Shown here in pieces: positions 9,592 to 22,129 of a DNA stretch of 64,000 bases. Position 1 is the first letter of the stretch. Each line of letters starts with the position of its first letter. The stretch covers positions 6,724,501 through 6,788,500 of the forward strand of contig JAVHKY010000012.1 of NCBI GenBank assembly GCA_035079385.1, in the 5' to 3' direction. The position numbers and the translations under genes are program-made. The notes below the pieces were generated by a model. It ran no database searches, had not been told where the DNA came from, and saw only the letters and a list, made by a program, of their open reading frames with translations. Origin of the DNA: Aspidiotus rigidus. Lineage: Eukaryota > Arthropoda > Insecta > Hemiptera > Diaspididae.

Positions 9592-11846
9592 AGCTTCAAC
9601 GTCTGATGGAGTCCCGTATGGTGGTTTCGCATTCGTAGTAAAACCGTGTTTTGTCGTGTTTAGTACAAGTATTGATGATTTTCGTGTGGGGAGAATTGTG
9701 ATTTTTCAACAGAAAATACGAGTACAATTCTGTGTTTTTCAAAGGTGCAGTAACTGTTGAGCAAATTATTGCTCCACTCAATTAGATGAATTCAACTCAT
9801 TCTAGCCTCAATTCGACGTCAGCTTTGTTTCTCTTTTTTTTTATTTTTAGGTTCCATAACATCACAAGAAAAGAGTAAGATTTTACGCTTTCACTGTCTC
9901 TGTCGATTTATCATTCCGGATTTCAAACATACCCTGTACTATTTTACTTTTGAATATCGAGGCAACGATATTCTGGAGTACAATATTTTTATTTTTCTCA
10001 TCCTCAAAGAGACTCGTTCTACTAGGTTTGCGGGTTATATTTCGCATCTTCTTACCACCGTTTATGAAAATGCAAATTATTCCATTCCGACGGTAAAGTG
10101 AACTTGAATTTGATTAAGCTCTCAGTAATAGTAATTTTTACTTTTTCGTAATCGCGTGTATGATCAGTTACTCTTTCATGAACATGGGCTCGCCTTGATA
10201 CCTCCTCCAACTACCGCAGTTTAATTTTCATTTTGTTATCTCTTCATGTAAGATTGGTAGAAACATATCTTTCTGTATCCAGGACAGAATATAAAATGGT
10301 CCATTCCGAAAATTATCTTCTCATACCACACCGTACGTGTGAATCGAATGGTACGAAAAGTAAACGGATGCTACTTCTTCTACACGAATGATGTACCTTC
10401 TTGTTTATTGGTGCAGAAACGTTTGAATCTCTTTTCGTGTTACAACTTTTTCAATTAAAATTTGTGTTTTGGAGTACCATTCTACCTTCAGTATCGAATC
10501 TGCTTGTCCTCTACGTCAATTCTATTCGATGGCTGGAAGTTCTTCATCATCATTTCATGAGATATGTTGTAATCTCTTTTATTATTATTTAGTTCGTTTG
10601 TTCGTCTTAAAGCCTTTTTGTCTTCATGTCTGTCATATGCCTGACTGCCCCTATTCTAGCAAATATTTCCTGAGGCGATCTAAGGTATTCGAAAGTATTA
10701 ATACACGTAATACTGTTATTGTTGGGAAACTTTTCTTGGATGGGAAGGGGATTGAAGTTGAAAGACGGCGGAATATGGGCTTCCGGGTGTTTTAAAAAGA
10801 GAGAAAAAAGTTCGATGAGTGTTCATATACAAAAACCTGAAGAATCTCAAATGATGAAAATTCACCTAAAAATGTGACACGTGCATTAAAGTGGATTTAC
10901 TTTTCCTTAATTTTTGGAAGTTTTTCGTATTTTCTCTCGAGCACTTTGGTGTTTCCATTCTTCGTGGATTAAATATGTTCACCTAGATTCTCAATAGACC
11001 ATCCCAGTATGACGCTTTGGTAGAAAAAGTAAATTGCACACGAAAATTTCCTGGAAGTACCCCCAACAAAAGGGATAGCGGGTTGCCCGCTAAAAAAAAA
11101 AAAAACGCGTTCCACGCCTAAGCTATTTAGTCCTACTGAAAGTAAGACGATTGGGGGGTGTGGAGCGCCGAGTTTTCCATCTCATCTCACCTCGAGTGGT
11201 TCTACCTCATCAAGTTTTCGTCTTGCATTGCTTTACAGGAAAGAAAAATGAATATTTCGTTGATCTATCAACACCTCTCCCGGTACACAAGTTTGTCAAC
11301 TTTCGACCCATGATGTTCCATCAATTGATCTGATCAACATGGTCTCAGAATGTAAGATGAAGACCAGAAATCGATTTCTATTGGATTCGTACGTGCATTA
11401 TTTACTAAAATTTCATCTTGATATTATAATTTGAATTTAACTGGCATTATCATCCTGTTTTAATCTGAAATTGAAATATCTCTTGTCGGCTGATCTCATC
11501 AGAGTAAAATCTCCAGAATTTTTCAAGTTATTGATCAACGAAACTTGTTCATTTAGTAGCGAATGTCCACCTGCTAGGAATCTAGTTTTTTTGATGTGTT
11601 CCTAGGTGGCGGACCTGAGTTGGAAATGGCGATTCCTTATTGAAAGCTTACGAGTCAACGACTTCTGGTAAATGTCCAGGAACTTGATAATAGTTTGATA
11701 GAAACAAATTTTTGGTTAGATCAATTCGTAATAAAGGAATTTGGTGACAGAGGAAAAATTTTTCCCTATTCAGTAGGGTTGTGCGCCTTATATCGGGAAC
11801 CAATTATAAGTGTCGTGGCATTGGATATAATAAGACTGCATGTACT
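9592..11846. other. Intergenic, no gene seen
   Basis: Open frames up to 108 residues (for example 10469-10795) have no recognisable motif. A small hairpin AGCGGGTTGCCCGCT followed by an A-run sits at about 11078-11105. Nothing else stands out. Confidence 0.45.
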
Positions 11847-12113
11847 TTTTTTTTTTATTTTTTATATTAGGGAGCTATGCGAATACGCTTACGGGTCATC
11901 AGCTCCATTTAATCTTTAATTGTACAAAGTTGTTATTAGATGGCTTAAGGTTATTACAGTAATTTGTAGAAGTAAGTGGAGCGAAGGTAATGGAGGGAAT
12001 TTTCGATGGTTTCAGAGTTGTTGGATAGAGCGGAGGTGATAGATAAGGGAACGTTGTAGGCGGATCGTTGATTTTGGAGGACGGGACATGAGAAGAGATG
12101 TTGAACGGTGAGG

Positions 12114-12596
12114 TTATCTTAATTGGCAGTAGTTACATGACGGCGGGGCGTGAAGTCGTAAGAGGAGGTAAGAGTGGGTGAGTCGGGTATGGCCAATCCT
12201 AAGACGAGCGAGGATGACCTCTTCATGACGGCAGTTTCTATTTGAAGAGGACCATGGAATAAAGAGGCTTTTGATTGATCTTAGTTTGTTATGGTATTGT
12301 TTTTCCCAAAGGTTATGCCAAGAAGTTAGTATTTTAGAACGGTAATATTTTTGAAGGTCGTATACTGGTGAATGAGCTGGGTCAGTAATTTTTGGTAAGA
12401 GGGTGGAGTTCTTGACCGCACGGTCAACGTTTTCATGTTGGGGGTGATCGATGTGACCCGGAATCCAGATGAAGGTGACTGGTGATTTGATAGAGGTTAG
12501 CGTGTGGAGAATGACGTGAATGCGTTGAGTGATGGGGTTGTTCGAATGAGGATCTTGTAGAGACACGAGGGAGGAAAGTGAGTCGGACAGTAACAT
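12114..12596 (-). pseudogene. RNase H and C-terminal region of non-LTR copy 1
   Basis: A 160-residue frame. The SDSLSSL motif marks the central RNase H Asp, WIPGHIDHPQHENVD the C-terminal RNase H part, then EEVILARLRIGHTRLTHSYLL and CNYC, typical of I/R1-type elements. The first RNase H strand and the Glu helix lie upstream in another frame (about 12600-12760), so at least one frameshift separates this piece from the RT. Confidence 0.8.
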
Positions 12597-12756
12597 ATAG
12601 TTGAGTCTGGGAGGGCGTTGAGTAAGGGTCGAGAGACAAGAACGAATAGCACTCAGCTCAGCTGTAAAAACAGAGGCAGTGTTTCTTAAGCGATAGGCCG
12701 TAGTTTTGTCTTGGATGGAGTACGCGTAGCCTGTTTTATTTTTTGTTTTGGAGCCA

Positions 12757-14412
12757 TCAGTGTAACATTATATGGTCGGGGAATTCTGCTATAATTTCTG
12801 AGACAAGTTTTCGGTAGGCAGCGTTGCTTGAGTTTGGAATATTTGTGAGATCGAATCTGATAGTTGGAGGGGTGAATAGCCACGGAGGAGTGGATGATTT
12901 AATAGGAAGGAGGGGATTGAATTTTGGATTGAAGTCGAGATACGGTTTCAGAGAGTTTACTAAGGTATTTGGAGGGAAGGAGGAAGCGGTGTCAGTCAGA
13001 AGTTCGGGAAATTGGGCTGAGGATGCGAGGAAGTTGGCAGTTAATACTAGTGTGCGAAAGTGAAGAGGAAGTTCGGCTGCTTCAGCACAGAGACTGAGAT
13101 TTGGACTAGTGCGGAATGCTCCAAGGGAGATTCTGAGAGCTGTTGATTGGACAGTGTTTAATAATTTAAGGGATGACTTGTTTGACTGGGAGTAGATCGG
13201 GGAGCCGTAGTCCAATTGGGAACGGATAAGACTTTTGTATAGTTGGAGAAGTAATTTTCGGTTGCATCCCAGACGGGGGTGAGACAGATATTTGAGAATA
13301 TTAGTGGCATTTAGACATTTGGCTTTGAGAAGTTTTATATGAGAGATCCAAGAAAGGTTGTGGTTGAAGGTGAGCCCCAAGAATTTATAAGAGTCAAGAA
13401 TTTTGATTGGAAAGCCTTGAAGGAATAGAGGAGGTATTGAAATTTTTGGACGGCGGATTTTTCGGAATATAACAAGACCAGTTTTGCTCGATGAGAAGCG
13501 AAAACCACGGTCTGAGGCCCACGTGGATATTTTATCCAAAGTTTCTTGGAGGAGTCGTGATGCTCGATGAGGGGCGAAAAGGCGTTGTGTGAGTGGAAAG
13601 GATGAACAATTAGTGATGTCATTTATAGCTATCAAAAAAAGTGGCACACTCCAGACTTCACCTTGTGGGACGCCGTTTTGGATGGTATGGTGAGAAGAGA
13701 GGTGATTTTCGATCCTAACGGTTATGGACCTGTCGTATAGGAAACTCTGTAGAAGTTTTGGGAGGTTGCCTCCGAGGCCTATGGAGTGGAGTTTTTGATA
13801 AATGTAATGGCGCCATACTCTGGGAAAAGCCTGTTGAAGGTCAAAGAAAATAGTGTAGAGTGCAGAATTTTTGTTTTTTGCGTCGGTAATTTGTTGTTGG
13901 AGGTCTGCCAAAGGTTGAAGAGTATTTCGACCCTTTCGGAAGCCGTATTGGAGGCGAGAGAATACATTGTTTGATTCGAGGAGCCATAAAAGTCTTTTGT
14001 TTAATATCTTTTGGAATAATTTTCCGAGGACGCTAGTTAACGCAATAAGACGGTAAGAATCGGGAATGGAGGGGTCTTTAGAAGGTTTCAAGATGGGTAG
14101 AATAATCGCGAGTTTCCATTGTAAAGGATATGTTCCTTGAAGTAGGATGGAGTTGAATATTGAGAGCAGGTATGAAATGGAATTTGGGTGAAGGTTTTTA
14201 AGCATAGAAGCGTGAATGTTATCAGGTCCGGGAGATGCGTTTTCAAGTTTTTGGATAGTTGAATGGAGTTCGGTGAGTGAAATTGGAACGTTGTAAGAAT
14301 TGAAAGTCGTGTGAGTCGAAGTTGATGGAGAGAGTTTCAGTTTGTGTTTTAGTAGTTGAAAAGGAATTGTCATAGTTTTCATCCGATGAAACTTGAGCAA
14401 AGTTTGAAGCAA
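12757..14412 (-). pseudogene. Reverse transcriptase of non-LTR copy 1 (catalytic box deleted)
   Basis: A 551-residue open frame. Visible in order: SPGPDNIHASML (about residues 60-70), WKLAIILPILKP with YRLIALTSVLGKLFQKIL (about 95-140), QYGFRKGRNTLQPL, IFFDLQQAF (motif A, about 185-195), NGVPQGEVW (motif B, about 245-255), then the thumb with KFLGLTF and RSQLDYGSPIY. The catalytic YADD/FADD box (motif C) is absent: LFA runs directly into PHRASRLL near 13575 (about residue 279), while copy 2 still encodes FADDYN at the equivalent place. The loss is in frame, so the frame looks healthy although the enzyme must be inactive. Confidence 0.85.
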
Positions 14413-14417
14413 GTAAA

Positions 14418-16990
14418 TTTTTTTTATTTTTTATTTTTACGAGCACTAGAGCTGCACGAGGGCTATTGGCTCGGCGTTACAAAAGTTATGAAAGTAATAT
14501 TATAAATAACACATAAGAAAGGGAGGTTTTAAGGAAGTTGGTAGAGTAAGGAGAAGTGAGGAAGGATAAGAGGATGGAATATAATGTCGAGTGTAACTGC
14601 TTCAGGTAATGGTGTGTAAAAGTTTACAATGTGTGTATGTAGAAGGTTGTAGAGGTATAGTCGATGTATGTGTTCAGATGTGAGCGTAAAAGTCAGTTTG
14701 TCTTAGGTAATGTAGGGTATTCGAATTGATGTCCTGGTTGTTTTTGAGTGCTTGGGTGAGTGAAGAGGGGGTATCCGAGGAAGAGCGAAGGGGTGAAAGT
14801 CTGAGGCATGAAAAAAAGTGTTCCACTGTTAATTTGTCTTTTTGACAGTGGGGACATGAGGGACGGGTTAGGATGTAGGGACTGATGAGGTGGGTGTGAG
14901 TAATTTTTGTGTGACCAATTCTGAGACGAGAGAGAATTACTTCTTCTCTTCTTGTGTTTTGAATGGAGGATACCCAAGGAACCGGGGTTTTTTTGATACT
15001 GAGAAGTTTATTATTTGTTTGATTTTCCCAAAGAGTGTTCCATGATTGTGTGATGAGAGAACGATAGTAATTTTTGTGATCTAGGGTTGGTAGGGGTGAA
15101 TTATCAGTTATTTGACTGAGGGAGGTAGCTTGTTTAGCGGCTTGATCAACTGCGTCGTGGTCGGGGAAATTGGTGTGTCCAGGGATCCATATGAAGATAA
15201 TTTGAGTGTTGATTGTTTCCAAAGTGTGTAGTGTGAGGAAGATGCGTTGGATTATAGGGTTAGAGTTGTATGCGTCTATAAGGGAGTGGAGTGAAGAAAG
15301 TGAGTCAGTGAGAATAATGAATTTTCCGTTTGGGGGTAGTTGAGAGAGGTGGGAAAGGCAGGAAAAAATGGCCATCAGTTCGGCTGTAGAAATAGAGGCT
15401 ATATTTCGGTGCGATGAGAAGATATTTCCCCGTCGATGGAGTATGCGTGAGCTGCTTTAGTAGATGTTTTCGACCCATCGGTGAGGCAAAGTGAATGGTC
15501 AGGGTATTCTTGAAGTAGTTTGTTGATATGTTGGGTAGAACTAGGTTTTTCAGATTTTGGGATATCTGTGAGATCTAGGCGTATTTTAGGTTGAGGGAAG
15601 GTCCAAGGGGGGAAGGTTGTGTATATGGGTTCTAGGGGATGTGCTATGAACGGTTTGTTGATCAGGTGATTGAATTGAAGGCGAATATGTTTGGTGGAGG
15701 ATTGGTTGTGATTGTGGTGAAAGATTCGGTTAAAGATTGGAAGTTGTGGGAATTGTGCTACAGAGGATAAAAAGTTGGAGGTTAAGATGAGCCTTCGTAA
15801 GTGAAGGGGAGGATCTGGGGCTTCTGCACATAGGCTAAGTTTGGGGCTGGTGCGATAAGCTCCCAGAGCAATACTGAGAGAAGATGTCTGGATGGGGTCG
15901 AGTAAGGCAAGGACGGTTTTTTTAGCTGTGTTGTAGATCGGGGAACCGTAATCTAATTTTGAGCGAATAAGACTTCTGTATAGAAGAAGAAGTAACTTTC
16001 TGTTGCAGCCTTTAGATGGATGAGATATGTATTTTATTATGTTTAGAGCGCGTGTGCATTTGGCTTTGAGGGATTTAATGTGGGGGGCCCAGGTAAGTTT
16101 TTGGTCAAAATGTAAGCCGAGAAGTTTGCCGTAGTTACGAGATGGGATTTGGAAGTTTTGTAGAATTAGAGGAGGTAAGGAGGGGATAGGATTTCTTTTT
16201 TTGAAAATAACTGAGTAGGTTTTCGAGGAAGAAAATCTGAATCTTCTTTTTGATGTCCATGTAGTGATTGAGTTAAGGGTATCCTGTAGGAGTCTGTGGG
16301 CTCTTTGCGGATTTGCTGAACGGATAGTGATGTTATAGTCATCAGCGAAAAGACGCTGGGTGAGGGGGGGGGGGTGGATTTACACATTTGGTGATATCAT
16401 TTATTGCTATTAGAAAAAGTAAGACACTGAACACTTCTCCTTGAGGGACTCCATTTTGGACCGAAAGGGGAGGAAAGGTTATGTTATTGATTCTTACTAG
16501 AAGGGTTCTGTCGTTGAGAAAAGTTTGTAGGATGTTAGGGAGGTGGCCTCGGAGACCAATTTCGTAAAGTTCGGTAGAGATGAGGTGTCTCCATACCCGG
16601 GGAAAGGCCTCTTGGAGATCAAAGAAGATAGAGTATAGGGAGGATTTGTTATTGGTGACATCGTTGATTTGAGATTGGAGATCATAAAGGGGTTGTATAG
16701 TGTTCCGTCCTTTTCTGAAGCCATATTGGAAGGGAGAGAGGATGTTATTGGATTCTAGATACCACAATAGAGTCTTTTGTTCAGAATTTTTTGAAATAAT
16801 TTGCCAAGAACGCTATAAAGGGCTATGGGGCGATATGAGGCAGGGAGGAGAGGGTCCGAGCCAGGTTTCAATATGGGGAGAATGATGACTGTTTTCCAGA
16901 AGATAGGATAGGTGTTTTGTGAAAAAATAGAGTTGAATAAAGAAAGAAGATAAGTGAGCGAGTTTGGATGGTGATTTTCGGACTGAGACA
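14418..16990 (-). mobile_element. Non-LTR retrotransposon, copy 2 (same family)
   Basis: Head-to-tail with copy 1 on the minus strand. The A-rich tail is T-rich on the plus strand at 14418-14439. The 3' UTR ends in a sequence with CCAATAGCCC that is also recognisable just before the tail of copy 3. It is 5'-truncated inside the RT near 16985, slightly downstream of the point where copy 1 begins. Several frameshifts break the coding sequence. Confidence 0.85.
14674..15375 (-). pseudogene. RNase H and C-terminal region of copy 2
   Basis: A 233-residue frame beginning just after the RNase H Glu helix (AELMAIF precedes or overlaps its start). It contains LTDSLSSL, FIWIPGHTNFPDHDAVDQAA, EEVILSRLRIGHTKITHTHL and a CPHC-x(8)-HFFSC Cys/His knuckle, and ends DFYAHI. 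The stop at the end is probably the natural ORF2 stop. The first RNase H strand is upstream in a shifted frame. Confidence 0.8.
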
Positions 16991-16991
16991 T
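16166..16991 (-). pseudogene. Reverse transcriptase fragment of copy 2
   Basis: Joined frames 16991-16755, 16767-16342 and 16387-16166. Motifs seen: TVIILPILKPGSDP, SYRPIALYSVLGKLFQKIL, QYGFRKGRNTIQPL, FFDLQEAF (motif A), NGVPQGEVFS (motif B) and FADDYN (motif C, 16333-16348 in a frame different from motif B). The frame change falls at an 11-base G-run (16364-16374), where either a true indel or a sequencing error is possible. Between 16166 and 15376 the thumb continues in broken frames (RSKLDYGSPIY is readable). Confidence 0.8.
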
Positions 16992-19900
16992 TATTGTAAT
17001 CCCTTTGGAAAGAGAATATTATTCTTTCGTAATGCATTCAGCCATTTTTTATCCTGATCGTTTCCCATATTTCAATCAACAATCTTTAAAAAGGAATGTA
17101 GAAAAATATGACGTCAAAACTCCTTTTCCTCCATCGTAAACGATACTCGTCGCGTAAGTTTTGGTCATTTAAGTAGATACCGGTTAAAACGATGTTAGCT
17201 TAATTCTCCATTCAACGCAGCACTTTCATGAAGACATTCAAAAAAAAAAAAACCTACAAAAGTGAAGGGGGTGAAAAAAAGAATAACTTGGAAAATTACT
17301 ACATGTGTTTTTTCCTGTCGTGACCCTTCCTAACACTAACGCTGTGTGTACAATGAAGAAGGGGAAAACAAGCAAACAGTATAACAGCCATTTCAACGAC
17401 GCGTAATTAGAAAAGTGTAATTTATTACCGACTTTTTTGTCGTTTTTGAAACAACGTCGACGAGAAACAAAAAAGAAATAATAAAGGTAAGAAAAATAGA
17501 GGTAGTGTGAGCGAGAGAGAAAAAGAAAAAAGCCGAAGAAACAAATGGGAATTGAAAAACAAACTACAAAATGAAAGCGAAATTACGGACGATCTCTGGA
17601 GTGTTTGGCGCCTTTTCGCATCGGTACAAACGTAAAACTGAACTCTAGCACGTATGTGTACGTATTTTGTAAATACTGTCGAAGTAGGTACTCTAAATAT
17701 TCCGAGCCGGCTTTGTAGAGAGATTTTCCGACTACAAATAAATTACTCGTATTCTTTCTCGCCACCGCTCAGACAAGGCGAAGAATATCACGTTCTTCTA
17801 AATCGCATTACTTGGAATTAACCAGATTAACAAAATTGACATCGTACGTTCCAGCTTGACTCGTATTTTGTGCAGAAAATAGCTCTCTCGAAGAGAATAG
17901 GGTACGAGGACGAATACGGGTAAATAGCGGAGAACCGTTTCCATTTCGTATTCGAATCTTTCCTTAACCACAAAACATTAATGTATAACCTTATTTGGAA
18001 CATTTGGCCGTTCATAGATGTAGTTATGGTGGCCTACTGTTGTTCTCCGTTCAGAATTTTCGTCCAACCTTGTTATATTTTTGTTCCACTTTTGCCGTAG
18101 TTTCTTCGTTCAACTTTACTCTTTTCTGTATTATACCCTCCAGTTGTAAGTACCTGTTCTGAAATGTGTGTTGAGTTCCCTTAGAACGACGTATTCTATA
18201 AGGATATTTTCATGAATTACTCCCGAATTGTGTTTAAGTAGTGTTAATATGTCTTTTCTTTTCTTTTTTCGAAAATGATAAGTATGTCTCACCCCAAATA
18301 TTAAAACATTGAATATTTTTTGAGAACCTGGTTTTCATTTTCGAAATATGACCTATGTGATGAAGGGTGACAGGATTTCTGGCTACCAAACCGTCAAAAT
18401 CATTGGGTTTTTTTCATATTGCGGTATTCTATTTGAGGAACCTTGTTTGGATGTATTGTCCTTACCCCCAACTCATTCACAATCTCTTTGTCAGACGACT
18501 TAGCCACGGTTTAAAATTTGACCTTAGTGTCACCTTGTAATGGCGAAGAAGAATGATGACTACTCTCCAAGCTGAGAGCATTTCTGGTTAATTTGACAGC
18601 GTGACGGGTGTTGGAAGTAAATTGAACAGTTTTTACTACATCGTTGTCTGTCTTTTTCATGTCAGCTGCTTGTTCAGCTGTATGTAATCACGCACAAAGT
18701 TATCGAGTACATCTTCTCAAAGATCTTGTAGGCTTATTCTGCTGATCGCACTTAAATTTGAGCGATACTATAGGTGACACTAATGATACACTTTTTATAA
18801 AGAGAACATGACGAGTCCACAACATTATATTTATGATGTATTCATGTTTCAGATTATCAGAGGGAATTTGGACTTTTAAGACGTAATATGAAACGTACCC
18901 GCGTCCAAACAAATGAATTTGTCTCGCGGTTTCGAGCCGTGCTAGATAACAACGTTCTGTTTGGTAAGTGCAATATTCAAACAATTAATAGATATTGAAC
19001 TATATTTTCAAGTCGCATTCATTTTGGAGTAATTCTTGTGGAGAATTTTCTTTTGCGATTTTTCCATCGGATAATTCTTACTTGCAAATTTCATTATACA
19101 GTGTGGTTGGACCCAAACCACCTCATAATCGACTTCCTTTATAGTACAAGCCTCTGTCACCTCCTCTTTATTTTTACGTGCAGGGGTTATGCTTGAATTT
19201 TGTGGACACATTTTCTTGTGATGTCATCGACCCATAGAGTCATTGAGAGGTCCTTTGTGGTTGGCATGATCGATGCAATTGATAAACGTGCTGGGATTAT
19301 CACGTTTTATCTCGGGGACTTGAACATGTAACCTCGAGTATATAATGTCGGTTACAGACATTTCTGTACCATACGCGATCATTTTCGAGAGGCCCGCCGT
19401 TTTTTGCTACCAATGGATAGCGCGACAACTTACGGGAGTTTTGATTTCTATTAGCTTGTCTACGAGCTCAGAGAAGATCGAGTATCAGCAAAACTTCAAA
19501 ATCCATTCAACTGATAATAGTATGGAGTAAGCACCAATAATAGTACAAAATGGTTCAAAATAAGGATATCCAAATTATTACTGAGTATTTTGTAAGGGCA
19601 AGTGGTTTATTGTCATTCTAAAAAAAGTTGTTTCTCTGTCTGATATATCTGGCAGAGTTTATACGTTGAACTCCTAGATGCGGTCATTGAACTAAAAATG
19701 ATCGAAATGTTCAGTGAACATTGACAGGCTTACTTTTGTTAATCTTTCAAACCAGTAGAATTTGTTGACTGTATAAAGCTCGAGTACCTAACTCAGTTCC
19801 TTGAGATTGTTTCTGAATTTTCTTGTGGATCCAAAAGTTTGAAATTTGTATCTTTTTGTTGCTTTGTGGGACATCTTCTTATATATCATTTCAAAGATTT

Positions 19901-20356
19901 CCATCTTCAGGAGTATTAATTGTTATTGGTCATGGAGCATCTGGACCTTTTACAGAAACTCAATCCCGTGGGGATACAAACTTCAATAATTAATAGTATA
20001 TGACGTGGTTATAATGTATACCAATAATAAAGTGGATAGACACCGGGAAGATATGATGATTATGACAGATATACTCATTTCCTTTGTATTAACAGTCAAC
20101 CGAGTACGTTCCAAAATCTAGATTCTGATCTCATGAGTTGACTTCCGAAAGAACATTCATTTCTTACCTGATATGGTTTCCTATAGTTTATTTTTTGTGA
20201 AAACTTTTCCGTCTTTTAGTGGATATCATTATTTTACTCATCATTAACTTGATATTACACACTTACTTCAGCTTTTGTAATTCAATTGTTATTTCGAAAT
20301 AAGGGTTTGAAAATTATCTATTTTTATATTCATTTTCATGGCGAAGTTCGAGACGT
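16992..20356. other. Intergenic, no gene seen
   Basis: AT-rich sequence with A-runs near 17241. Frames at 18700-18984 (94 aa), 19008-19211 and 19345-19530 show no recognisable domain. I find no endonuclease or ORF1 region that would complete the truncated non-LTR copies. Confidence 0.45.
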
Positions 20357-20364
20357 ATTTTTTG

Positions 20365-21907
20365 GATTCCCGGTCAGTTTCACGAAGCGAATTTCACGAC
20401 AGCAAATTTCACGAATAAAATTTCCCGACAAAAATTTCACGACATGCTTCCGTTACGACGACTTTTTTCACAAGGTAATTTTTGAGAATTTGCTAGGCAG
20501 TTATGTTATGAAAGGAATGATACCCGTACGAAGCGATGCACACTATCCGTCAATGTTCACCATGGCACCGAAAGTAGAAGGTAACAAGTTACTCTTAGAT
20601 GGATTCATATACTACCGATCCAGAAGGAGGCCCGGCCGTCAATATTGGGATTGCATTAAAGTACGATCGAAAGAGTGTACGGCGCGTGCGGCAACGAACG
20701 ACCCCGGACCGAATGGGACGCTCGTGGTATTGAAGGTCCAAACGACTCTCCCCATCAGCATCCGCCGAACGTGGAAGGGGTATGTGCTTTGGAAATAACC
20801 AACAATCTGAAACGAAAGGCAGCGGACAATCCCGCTGAACCGCCGAGTCGTATCTCGTAGGAATATTGAATTGCTGTGCAACAGTAACACTTGGTTTATC
20901 GATGGCACATTCAAGTCCAGTCCCTCACTGTTCGCACAGCTCTTCGCCATTCTCGGAGTCCGGCGAAGAAATGCAGTCGACGGCGAAGACGTACCAGTGC
21001 CGCTTGTCTACGCTTTCCTCAGCGGTAAAACTCAAGTGCAGTACGAGGCTGTCCTACGTGCAGTTCGCGATGCAGTACAGGCGTACAGTATCAATGATTG
21101 TGTACCACAAGCTGTCCTCATGGACTTTGAAAAGGCGATTATAAATGCGACAAAAGAAATATTCCCTCAGGCCTCAATTCGCTGTTGCTTTTTCCATTTG
21201 GGGCAGGCTGTTTATCGTCAAGTTCAGTTGAAGGGCTTGCAGCAAGCCTACACTGATGAAAACGATCGCTCCTTGAAAATAAGTACGCACATGTTATTGG
21301 CTCTGGCATACATGCCTGTCGACGAAGTTAGGAGAGTATTTACGATGCTGGAAAGAGACTGTCCAGATCAATTGGAGCCTATTGTTGAATACTTCAAGCA
21401 GACCTACGTAGGAACTAACCGACGAGCGGCCCGCTACCCTCCCACAATATAGAACCAGCATGAAGCCGCTCTTAACAACACCCACAAAACGAATAACGCC
21501 CCTCGGAAGCGTATCACAATCGATTGAATACCATGATCGGCAAAGTTCACCCCGACATGTATTCAGCGCTCTCAGAACTGCAGAAAGAGCAAGCGGATGT
21601 GGAGTCAGCAGTCGCGGACTTAAGTCTCGGTCGACGAGTGAAAGTGGGGCCGAAGAAGAAGTGGATTGCGCAGCAGAACAGAACTGGAGGAATTGTCTCC
21701 AACTACTCGGAGTACAAAGACAACCACACTGAGCTGGAGTACCTCAGAGCACTTGCGCACACCATTGTACTCGAGGTTTTGTAAAATAAAAATAAACTTG
21801 TCGTGAAAAACTGTCGTGAAAAAAGTCGTCGTGACAAAAGCGTGTCGTGAAAATTTTGTCGGGAAATTTTATTCGTGAAATTCGCTTCGTGAAAGTGGGT
21901 GGGAACG
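20365..21907 (+). mobile_element. Compact MULE DNA transposon with FLYWCH domain
   Basis: A 1.54-kb element with long terminal inverted repeats (20365-20472 and 21816-21907) built from TTCACGA-type motifs. The outer ends read GATTCCC and, reversed, CGTTCCC. The left arm has a 15-bp internal duplication. It is flanked by ATTTTTTG on both sides (20357-20364 and 21908-21915), an 8-bp duplication that fits the 8-10 bp expected for Mutator-like elements, though it is low complexity. One decayed transposase reading frame lies between the arms. Confidence 0.85.
20508..21784 (+). pseudogene. FLYWCH-MULE transposase, frameshifted
   Basis: N-terminal FLYWCH zinc finger: NKLLLDGFIYYRSR, then YWDC and a C-type ligand (KECTAR), about 20580-20700. 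The frame then shifts: HPPNVEG with NNLKRKA (20740-20850) is in another frame. The MULE catalytic domain (20871-21452) returns to the first frame: WFIDGTFKSSP (first Asp), VLMDFEKAI (second Asp) and CFFHLGQAVYR (the family's conserved C-x2-H region). After a break, IGKVHPDMYSALSELQKEQ (21530-21590) is the usual C-terminal helical part, ending at the stop at 21784. At least two frameshifts and one stop (21450-21452) disable it; short introns are an unlikely alternative. Confidence 0.8.
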
Positions 21908-22129
21908 ATTTTTTGTATCCATCTTGGAACAATTCATATAGAACAATTTGCCCTGAATTTTAACTCTTGATGCGTTTTTTTGATGAAATATCACCGACTT
22001 GAATATACGCAGAAGATTCATTATCTTACATTTTAATTTAGTTTCATCACATCAGGTGCTTCGTTCGGAAACTGAAAAGCTTTTTTGACGGTGAGAGCTT
22101 TTACTTTCTCCTCAAGATGACCAATTTGA

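Larger units (their letters stand above)
11847..14417 (-). mobile_element. Non-LTR retrotransposon (I/R1-like with RNase H), copy 1
   Basis: Minus-strand copy, 5'-truncated, comprising RT, RNase H, a C-terminal Cys-rich region, a short 3' UTR and an A-rich tail (T-rich at 11847-11866 on the plus strand). The order RT, then RNase H with a terminal HTRLTHSYLL motif and a Cys knuckle, is characteristic of I/R1-group elements of the Jockey superfamily. The apurinic endonuclease and ORF1 are missing. Its 5' end abuts directly the A-rich tail of copy 2. Confidence 0.85.

Noticed and set aside
11078..11105. Hairpin plus homopolymer resembling a bacterial-type terminator
   Set aside because: The setting is eukaryotic and intergenic, no gene ends here, and a 6-bp stem with an A-run is easily chance.
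16364..16374. Frameshift in non-LTR copy 2 as programmed frameshifting
   Set aside because: It coincides with an 11-base homopolymer, and the element is otherwise broken; an indel or sequencing error is simpler.
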